A stretch of 5,495 nucleotides of DNA from Parabacteroides sp. Lineage in GTDB: Bacteria; Bacteroidota; Bacteroidia; Bacteroidales; Tannerellaceae. The notes beneath the pieces were generated by a model, which saw nothing but the letters and a program-made list of their open reading frames with translations, did not search any database and was not told the origin of the DNA. Below, piece after piece: positions 1 through 5,495 of this stretch (positions are counted from its first letter, which is position 1; every line of letters starts with the position of its first letter). Location of the stretch: assembly GCA_020026285.1 (NCBI GenBank), contig JAHHQS010000214.1, positions 1 to 5,495 on the forward strand, in the 5' to 3' direction. The translations under genes were made by a program, and so were the position numbers.

Positions 1-60
1 CTACTTGCCCTGTTGGTTGGATTTTAAGATTTTTATCAGACAAGAATTTAATTATATAAT

Positions 61-1950
61 ATGAAGAATTATAGAAATTTATTGGTTATGGCTGCAAGTG
101 CTTTGTTATGTGCTTGTCAGCAGGAAGTCGAAGTGAAAGCTCCTGAAGCAATTTTGCCGATACCTAAAGTAAGTCAGGTAGAATGGCAGAAGATGGAGAC
201 TTATGCTTTTGTCCATTTTGGACTAAACACTTTCAATGATCGTGAATGGGGGTATGGTGATTCGGATCCAAAGACATTTAATCCGAAAAAGCTGGATTGT
301 GAGCAATGGGTGAAGACATTTGTGAATGCCGGTATGAAAGGAGTGATTATTACAGCCAAGCATCATGACGGATTCTGTATGTGGCCGACTAAATTGACGG
401 AATATTGTATCCGTAATACTCCTTATAAAGATGGAAAAGGTGATATCGTGGGTGAACTGGCTGCAGCATGTAAGAAATATAACATCAAGTTTGGTGTCTA
501 TCTTTCTCCGTGGGACAGAAATTTTGCAGACTATGGCCGTCCGGAATATATCGACTATTATCATAAACAGCTGAACGAATTATTAACTCAATATGGAGAT
601 ATCTTCGAAGTCTGGTTTGATGGCGCTAATGGTGGTGACGGTTATTATGGAGGAGCCAGAGAGACTCGTAAGATTGATCGAAGAAATTATTACAATTATC
701 CTGAGATTTTCAGTTATGTCAATCAACTGCAACCGAATGCCGTAATCTTCTCTGATGGTGGTCCGGGTTGTCGCTGGGTTGGAAATGAGAAAGGTTTTGC
801 TCATGCAACAAACTGGTCTTTCTTACGTAGTAAAGATGTATATCCCGGCTATCCTAAAGGTTATGAATTGCAGTCTGGACATGCTGATGGCGACCAATGG
901 AGTCCTTCAGAGTGTGATGTTTCCATTCGTCCGGGATGGTTCTTTCATCCGGAGCAGGATGATCAGGTAAAGACTGTTGAACAATTGACAGATCTTTATT
1001 ATCGTAGTGTAGGGCATAACGGAACATTCCTGTTAAATTTCCCGGTTGATCGTGATGGTCTGGTTCATCCTGTCGATTCAGCAAATGCTGTCAATTATTA
1101 TAAGAATATTCAGAAACAGCTGGCTCATAATCTGATGAAAGGAATTGTGGCTGAAGTAACTGATGTTCGAGGAAAAGGTTATAACGCTGAAGCCATGACA
1201 GATGGTGATTATGATACTTACTGGGCAACAAAAGATGGTGTTGTGGCTGCGACTGCTACTTTTGATTTCGGAAAGCAGACAAAATTGAATCGTTTGATGA
1301 TTCAAGAATATATTCCATTAGGACAGCGTGTCAAGTCTTTCGTCGTTGAATATAAGCAGGGTAAGGATTGGTTGCCAATCCAGACAAATGAAGAAACAAC
1401 AACTGTCGGCTATAAACGTCTGATTCGTTTCAAGACAATTGATACTGAACAGATTCGAATTCGTTTCACAGATGCACGTGCTTGTCTGACTATCAATAAT
1501 GTGGAAGCTTTCTATGCAGGGGAAACCAAGGATGTTTCTTTCGATCAGAATATTGCATCAATGGAGACTCTTCCTTTCTCTGTCCTGAATATGGCAGAAA
1601 CGGATAGTAAGAATTTGATGGACAAAAAAGAATCTACAAATTGTTTCGTTTCAGGAAAAGAAATAATTATTGATCTGGGTAAGGAATGTACATTCTCTGC
1701 ATTCCATTACTTGCCTGATCAGAGTGAAGTAGGAAAGGGACTGATTGCTAAATATGAATTGTCTGTTGGAACAGATGCCAATTCAATAAATAAAGTGATC
1801 AAGACTGGTGAATTTTCAAATATCAAGAATAATCCGGTCCTTCAGTCTGTTTATTTTACTCCTGTTAATGCTCGCTATTTGAAGTTGAAAGCCATTCAGA
1901 TGGTGAAAGATGGTGAAGATATGGGTATTGCTGAATTATTGATAAAATAA
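61..1950 (+). CDS. GH29 alpha-L-fucosidase, lipoprotein with two C-terminal discoidin-like domains
   Basis: Probable retaining exo-alpha-L-fucosidase that removes terminal fucose from glycans at the cell surface. Residues 1-18 form a lipoprotein signal peptide: a basic start, a hydrophobic core, and a lipobox L16-C17-A18 before C19. The mature protein begins CQQEVEVK, whose acidic residues resemble a Bacteroidetes surface-export signal. The GH29 barrel covers about 38-360, with AFVHFGLNTF, the AKHHDGF motif and VWFDGANGG. D187 in WFDG is the expected nucleophile. E243 in RWVGNE is the likely acid/base, placed by analogy with the GH29-B group (alpha-1,3/1,4-fucosidases such as BiAfcB); that subgroup is an inference. 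Residues about 362-486 look like an F5/8 type C (CBM32-like) domain, and about 504-629 like a second, more divergent one. The start is preceded by an A/T-rich leader with no Shine-Dalgarno motif, and the signal peptide follows directly, which supports this ATG. The gene is intact and ends at a terminator shared with the convergent operon. The family call is firm; the exact linkage is not known. Confidence 0.93.
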   Translation: MKNYRNLLVMAASALLCACQQEVEVKAPEAILPIPKVSQVEWQKMETYAFVHFGLNTFNDREWGYGDSDPKTFNPKKLDCEQWVKTFVNAGMKGVIITAKHHDGFCMWPTKLTEYCIRNTPYKDGKGDIVGELAAACKKYNIKFGVYLSPWDRNFADYGRPEYIDYYHKQLNELLTQYGDIFEVWFDGANGGDGYYGGARETRKIDRRNYYNYPEIFSYVNQLQPNAVIFSDGGPGCRWVGNEKGFAHATNWSFLRSKDVYPGYPKGYELQSGHADGDQWSPSECDVSIRPGWFFHPEQDDQVKTVEQLTDLYYRSVGHNGTFLLNFPVDRDGLVHPVDSANAVNYYKNIQKQLAHNLMKGIVAEVTDVRGKGYNAEAMTDGDYDTYWATKDGVVAATATFDFGKQTKLNRLMIQEYIPLGQRVKSFVVEYKQGKDWLPIQTNEETTTVGYKRLIRFKTIDTEQIRIRFTDARACLTINNVEAFYAGETKDVSFDQNIASMETLPFSVLNMAETDSKNLMDKKESTNCFVSGKEIIIDLGKECTFSAFHYLPDQSEVGKGLIAKYELSVGTDANSINKVIKTGEFSNIKNNPVLQSVYFTPVNARYLKLKAIQMVKDGEDMGIAELLIK

Positions 1951-1987
1951 TCATTTCACATTCTGGAATAAAGATCTGATGCTATAT

Positions 1988-2037
1988 AAAAAGATCCGGC
2001 CTTTGAATAATTTTCAAAAGCCGGATCTTTTTCTTTT
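1988..2037. terminator. Bidirectional intrinsic terminator between convergent genes
   Basis: A near-perfect inverted repeat. Bases 1988-2000 pair with 2020-2032 (13 bp, including the GATCCGGC/GCCGGATC core). A C/A mismatch at 2001/2019 follows, then six more pairs (2002-2007 with 2013-2018) around a five-base loop. On the + strand the stem runs into a T-rich tract at 2028-2037, 37 bases after the fucosidase stop codon. On the - strand the run of A at 1988-1992 reads as five T, and the stem begins about 15 bases after the activase stop codon. It can therefore end both transcripts. This rests on hand pairing; no folding energy was computed. Confidence 0.9.
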
Positions 2038-2047
2038 AGATAATATT

Positions 2048-2956
2048 TTAACCTCCTATTTTTGCATTTAAATTATAGCTTGAAAAGATTTCCAGACATC
2101 GTTCCTGTATTTCTTCATCAGGCGCTTCCATTGAGTAATGAGGAGCATTGTAGGTTGTTCCTAATTTCTCGTGTTTGTTCTTTCCTATATCATGATAAAT
2201 CAATAGATTGATTATATCCGGAGGCTTTGGCAAGCTGGCCAGAAAAGCTGCCGACTGCTGAATATTTTCTTCATCAGCATTTACTCCTTTTATCAGAGGA
2301 ATACGAATCCAATAAGGGACATTAGAACTGGAAACTATTTTTAGATTATCTAAAATACGTTTGTTTGGAACGCCACAATATTTCTGATGCTTTTCAGAGT
2401 TCATGTGTTTTAAATCAACTAAAAATAAATCACATTCAGTAATAATTTTCCTGACTACTGTTTCCGAAGCATAAAGTGTTGTGTCAACGGCTCTGTGAAT
2501 ATCTTTCCTTCCACAAAGAGAAAGAAGGGAGAATAAGAACTCATGTTGAAGTAAAGGCTCTCCTCCACAGAAGGTCACACCTCCTTCGGAACGATCCATT
2601 ACCTCAGTTTCTTTTTCTATTTCACGCATTGCCTTCTCCACACTCCATTCTTTTCCTGAAATCTCCAGAGCGCAGGTAGGACAGACATCGGCACAAGTAC
2701 CACACATCTTACATTTACCGGAATCAGCTTTGATTCCGGTTTCCGTAAGTTCTAATGCTCCTTCCGGGCAAGCTTCCACACAGGTCTTACAACCAATGCA
2801 TTTCTTTTTTGTATAAAGTTTTACCGGATTAATATCGATTCCTTCTGGATTATGACACCAAATGCACGATAAAGGACAACCTTTCAAGAACAGGGTGACA
2901 CGAATTCCTGGACCGTCGTTAATCGCATATCGTTTAATATCGAATAATAATCCCAT
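2048..2956 (-). CDS. Radical-SAM glycyl radical activating enzyme for the adjacent HypD
   Basis: A PflA-type activase that reductively cleaves S-adenosylmethionine and abstracts hydrogen from the glycine of its partner enzyme, here Gly788 of the upstream gene, in the cytoplasm. The radical-SAM cluster motif CX3CX2C is C27, C31 and C34, within KGCPLSCIWCHNPE and preceded by the family signature DGPGIR (14-19). An inserted ferredoxin-like segment has two CX2CX2CX3CP motifs (C53, C56, C59, C63 and C82, C85, C88, C92), predicting two further 4Fe-4S clusters as in most non-PflA activases. G131-G132-E133-P134 is the SAM-binding GGEP motif. C130 replaces the serine more usual before GGEP, and C95 is another extra cysteine. 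The 302-residue length is normal for the family. The ATG lies three bases after the hypD stop codon, so the genes are almost certainly co-transcribed and perhaps translationally coupled. Partner assignment is from adjacency. HypD activases have no symbol I would apply with certainty. Confidence 0.94.
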   Translation of the reverse strand: MGLLFDIKRYAINDGPGIRVTLFLKGCPLSCIWCHNPEGIDINPVKLYTKKKCIGCKTCVEACPEGALELTETGIKADSGKCKMCGTCADVCPTCALEISGKEWSVEKAMREIEKETEVMDRSEGGVTFCGGEPLLQHEFLFSLLSLCGRKDIHRAVDTTLYASETVVRKIITECDLFLVDLKHMNSEKHQKYCGVPNKRILDNLKIVSSSNVPYWIRIPLIKGVNADEENIQQSAAFLASLPKPPDIINLLIYHDIGKNKHEKLGTTYNAPHYSMEAPDEEIQERCLEIFSSYNLNAKIGG

Positions 2957-2959
2957 TTT

Positions 2960-5401
2960 TTAGAAAGACTCCTGTTCTGTTCTAGCTATTACGTCAGCTT
3001 GTAAGTCGGCATTCATATCATTAAAATAATCACTATAACCGGCAACCCGGACTAACAAATCCCGATAATCTTCTGGTGTCTTTTGTGCCGCATAAAGTGT
3101 TTCACTATCTACGATATTGAACTGGATGTGGTGACCACCTAATGCAAAATAAGTACGAATCAGATGGGCCAGTTTGTTTACATCTTCTTCTCGTTTAAGA
3201 AGACTTGGCATGAAACGCTGATTCAATAAAGTTCCACCACTTTTGATCTGATCCAGTTTGCCCAAAGACTTGACAACAGCTGTTGGTCCGTGAGTGTCTG
3301 CGCCATGAGACGGAGATGTTCCATCGGATATAGCACGACCTGCAAGACGTCCATTAGGGGTTGCTCCCATAACCTTTCCGAAATACACATGACAAGTTGT
3401 AGAAAGCATATTCAGATGGAAACATTCACCTTTTGTATTAGGTTTGCCTTCAATTGCATTGTATAAGTCATCAAATACTCGAACAGCAACAGAATCGGCC
3501 GTATCATCATCATTTCCGAAGAATGGAGTATGATTCAATATATATTGCCTCATAACTTCTTTTCCCTGGAAGTTGGTGTTGATCGCTTCCATCATTTCCT
3601 CCATTGTATAACGTTTGTCTTCAAAGACATGTTTTCTTAATGAACATAAACTATCTGTAATTGTACCCAATCCTGTACATTGAATGTAATTCGTATTATA
3701 ACGTGGACCACAATTGTAGTAATCTTTACCTTTTGCAATACAGTCGTCGATATAAAGAGATAAAAATGTAGCAGGAGCGTATTTAGCAAACATTCGGTCA
3801 ATGTAATTACTTACCTTCACTTTCATGTCAACAAAATAATGTATCTGCTTCAAAAAAGCAGCATATAAGTCTTCGAAAGTCTGGAAAGAAGAGGCTTCTC
3901 CTGTTTCCAGACCGACTTTTCTACCTGAGACAGGATCAAGTCCATTGTGTAAAGTTACTTCCAATACCTTGGGAACATTCAGATAGCCTGTTAAGACGTA
4001 TGCTTCCTTACCGAATGCACCAACTTCTATACAACCACTGCATCCGCCTTCGCGGGCATCTTTCAAACTCTTCCCTTGACGAACCAGTTCCTGAATGTAA
4101 ACATCCGGATTAAATACTGAAGGATAACCGTGTCCTTGGCGAATTACTTTACAACCGCTACGAAGGAAATGTTCTGGCGTACAAGCGCTGATATGAATAG
4201 CACTTCCTGGCTGTAGAATATGTAATTCTTCAATCGTTTCGAGCATGATGTACGAAACTTCACTCACGCCGTTGCTGCCATCAGCCTTGACACCTCCGAT
4301 ATTCAAGTTTGTAAAGTCATTATACGTACCACTTTCTTTAGCCGTAATACCAACTTTAGGAGGAGCTGTATGATTATTTACTTTGATAAAGAAGCAAGAC
4401 ATTAATTCCTTGGCCTGATCACGAGTAAGAGTCCCTTCAGCAATATCTTTTTCATAGAATGGAGCCAAATGTTGGTCGAAATGACCAGGATTCATTGCAT
4501 CCCATCCATTTAATTCGGTAATTGTTCCGAGATGAACAAACCAGTAAGTCTGAATAGCTTCCCAATAATTACGAGGAGCGTGAGCAGGAACCCAGCGGCA
4601 GATTTCCGCTATACGTTTCAGTTCTGCCTGGCGTTTAGGATCTTTCTCAGTCAGGCTCATTTCGTCTGCCAGATCTGCATGACGTTGTGCGAACAAAATT
4701 GCAGCGTCGCAGGAGATGCTCATCGCTTGCAGCTCTTCTTGTTTATCAGTAGCTTCAGGATCGTTCATGAAATCCAGATTATTCAATTCATTCTGAATTT
4801 TTTCTTTCAGATCAAGAAGACCATATTTATAAACTTTATTGTCTAAAGCTGTATGTCCGGGAGCTCGTTGTTCCATAAACTCAGTAAACATACCAACTTC
4901 ATAAGCTTCTTTCCATTCTTTAGGTACGTGATTGAAAATTCTTTCACGTTGAGTTCTTCCTTTCCAGAATGGAATTACTTCACGAGCATAAGTATCGATA
5001 TCTTCCTGACTGATTGTATATCTTTGCAATTCTCGTGTGTTCAGCACATGTAAATCTTCTACACTATGACAGGTCAGTTCAGGAAATGTCGGAACGGATT
5101 TTGGTCTTGGTCCACGTTCGCCGACAATCAGTTCATCTTTTCCAATATATATAGTTTTCTTTTTGCAAATCTCGTAGAAATTAAGAGCTCTTAAAATAGG
5201 AATTGGGTATTTACCTTGATTCTCTTTATAGAATTCCGTTTCTATCAATGCTCTTTCAATAGATAAAGAAGGAGTTGCTTCAAAAGATTCTTTACGTAAT
5301 CGTTTAATACGATCGTTCATCCCCATCATATTCGCTGTGTTTGACGGAATAAAATTACATGCACTATTAGGTGCTCTCTGTGCTACTTTTAAGGTCGACA
5401 T
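2960..5401 (-). CDS. hypD: trans-4-hydroxy-L-proline dehydratase (glycyl radical enzyme)
   Basis: Cytoplasmic, oxygen-sensitive glycyl radical enzyme that dehydrates trans-4-hydroxy-L-proline to (S)-1-pyrroline-5-carboxylate, which ProC can reduce to proline. The glycyl radical loop VRVAGYSDYF is near the C-terminus, with G788 as the radical residue. The active-site loop GGCSGCIEVGAF supplies the thiyl cysteine C457 and the base E459. Compared from memory with Clostridioides difficile HypD, these fall at a constant offset of 23 from C434, E436 and G765. Substrate-pocket residues recalled from that enzyme (F152, H160, D278, Y450) are conserved as F175, H183, D301 and Y473. This pattern separates it from pyruvate formate-lyase, choline lyase and glycerol or propanediol dehydratases. 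The protein is 813 residues, about 24 longer at the N-terminus than the C. difficile enzyme. Met25, Met26 or Met28 are alternative starts, and a Met25 start would give 789 residues. It is first in an operon with its activase. No frameshift or missing key residue was seen. Confidence 0.93.
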   Translation of the reverse strand: MSTLKVAQRAPNSACNFIPSNTANMMGMNDRIKRLRKESFEATPSLSIERALIETEFYKENQGKYPIPILRALNFYEICKKKTIYIGKDELIVGERGPRPKSVPTFPELTCHSVEDLHVLNTRELQRYTISQEDIDTYAREVIPFWKGRTQRERIFNHVPKEWKEAYEVGMFTEFMEQRAPGHTALDNKVYKYGLLDLKEKIQNELNNLDFMNDPEATDKQEELQAMSISCDAAILFAQRHADLADEMSLTEKDPKRQAELKRIAEICRWVPAHAPRNYWEAIQTYWFVHLGTITELNGWDAMNPGHFDQHLAPFYEKDIAEGTLTRDQAKELMSCFFIKVNNHTAPPKVGITAKESGTYNDFTNLNIGGVKADGSNGVSEVSYIMLETIEELHILQPGSAIHISACTPEHFLRSGCKVIRQGHGYPSVFNPDVYIQELVRQGKSLKDAREGGCSGCIEVGAFGKEAYVLTGYLNVPKVLEVTLHNGLDPVSGRKVGLETGEASSFQTFEDLYAAFLKQIHYFVDMKVKVSNYIDRMFAKYAPATFLSLYIDDCIAKGKDYYNCGPRYNTNYIQCTGLGTITDSLCSLRKHVFEDKRYTMEEMMEAINTNFQGKEVMRQYILNHTPFFGNDDDTADSVAVRVFDDLYNAIEGKPNTKGECFHLNMLSTTCHVYFGKVMGATPNGRLAGRAISDGTSPSHGADTHGPTAVVKSLGKLDQIKSGGTLLNQRFMPSLLKREEDVNKLAHLIRTYFALGGHHIQFNIVDSETLYAAQKTPEDYRDLLVRVAGYSDYFNDMNADLQADVIARTEQESF
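2969..2973 (-). promoter_or_regulatory. Possible ribosome binding site for the activase gene
   Basis: The - strand reads AGGAG inside the last codons of hypD, then 12 bases, then the activase ATG. The motif matches a Shine-Dalgarno core, but the spacing is longer than usual and it overlaps sense codons (CAG GAG), so it may be chance. Bacteroides genes commonly start without such a motif, and coupling to hypD termination three bases upstream could suffice. Confidence 0.3.
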
Positions 5402-5444
5402 AATGCAAAATGATTTATCTGTTTCTGCTTGTTTTTTGATTTCG

Positions 5445-5452
5445 TAAAGATA
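5445..5452 (-). promoter_or_regulatory. Weak Bacteroides-type -7 promoter element upstream of hypD
   Basis: The - strand reads TATCTTTA at 5452-5445, one base off the Bacteroides sigma-ABfr -7 consensus TAnnTTTG. It would give a short leader of roughly 35-40 bases before the ATG at 5401. No TTTG-like -33 box lies at the usual spacing; the nearest TTG (5487-5485) is too far upstream. The surrounding DNA is very A/T-rich, so a chance match is possible. Confidence 0.35.
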
Positions 5453-5495
5453 ATATTTTTGTTTAAAAAAGTGTTATTTAATTACAATCTTTTTT

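Noticed and set aside
1..60. Promoter for the fucosidase gene (TTGG near 13-20 and TATAAT at 54-59).
   Set aside because: TATAAT abuts the start codon and the pair does not match the Bacteroides -33/-7 pattern. The true promoter may lie upstream of the window, possibly of a longer operon.
1..64. Possible 3' end of an upstream gene: all three + frames are open from base 1, ending at 25-27, 57-59 and 62-64 (the last overlapping the fucosidase ATG as ATGA).
   Set aside because: Short A/T-rich stretches can be open by chance, and none of the three tails is recognisable, so no partial gene can be supported.
223..1305. Small open frames on the - strand and in an alternative + frame inside the fucosidase gene.
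   Set aside because: They fully overlap a well-supported gene, show no recognisable motifs and have the composition of shadow frames.
2476..2679. A + strand open frame antisense to the activase.
   Set aside because: It lies opposite the conserved GGEP and ferredoxin-like coding region and its translation is unlike any protein I recognise.
4532..5053. Two + strand open frames antisense to hypD.
   Set aside because: They are Phe/Ile/Ser-rich translations typical of the complement of a conserved gene, with no start signals.
2960..5401. Annotation of the large enzyme as pyruvate formate-lyase.
   Set aside because: It has a single active-site cysteine followed by I-E (GCIE) rather than the adjacent cysteine pair of formate-lyases, and matches HypD along its whole length.
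5405..5428. Imperfect inverted repeat (GCAAAA ... TTTCTGC) in the hypD leader as a possible operator.
   Set aside because: Only a few pairs with a mismatch in A/T-rich sequence; no better than chance.

Overview
The window looks like chromosomal DNA from a gut-type Bacteroides or a close relative. Three things suggest this: AT-rich coding DNA, starts preceded by A/T-rich leaders without strong Shine-Dalgarno motifs, and a glycan-degrading lipoprotein whose mature N-terminus is glutamine/glutamate-rich as in surface lipoproteins of this group. An oxygen-sensitive glycyl radical enzyme also points to an anaerobe. Species cannot be assigned from this sequence alone.

Layout: positions 61-1950 (+ strand) encode a 629-residue GH29 alpha-L-fucosidase lipoprotein with two C-terminal discoidin-like beta-sandwich domains. 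A strong hairpin at about 1988-2037 sits between this gene and the convergent operon and can act as a terminator in both directions. Positions 5401-2048 (- strand) hold a two-gene operon. Its first gene is an 813-residue glycyl radical enzyme that I identify as trans-4-hydroxy-L-proline dehydratase (HypD). Three bases later comes its 302-residue radical-SAM activating enzyme. About 94 bases upstream of hypD lie at the right edge and carry a weak Bacteroides-type -7 promoter element. No RNA genes, mobile elements, CRISPR arrays or long repeats were seen, and no gap exceeds 100 bases.

How the genes work together: the activase uses S-adenosylmethionine and iron-sulfur clusters to place a radical on Gly788 of HypD. 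HypD then dehydrates trans-4-hydroxy-L-proline, which is abundant in collagen and some plant wall proteins, to 1-pyrroline-5-carboxylate. A pyrroline-5-carboxylate reductase (ProC), not in this window, would complete conversion to proline. The fucosidase probably removes fucose from host or dietary glycans outside the cell. The convergent layout and the terminator suggest that it and the hydroxyproline operon are independent units.

All three proteins belong to known families, and I do not see a wholly new system here. The points most worth checking are the N-terminal extension and start of HypD, the missing partner genes, the fucosidase substrate, and an unusual cysteine in the activase.
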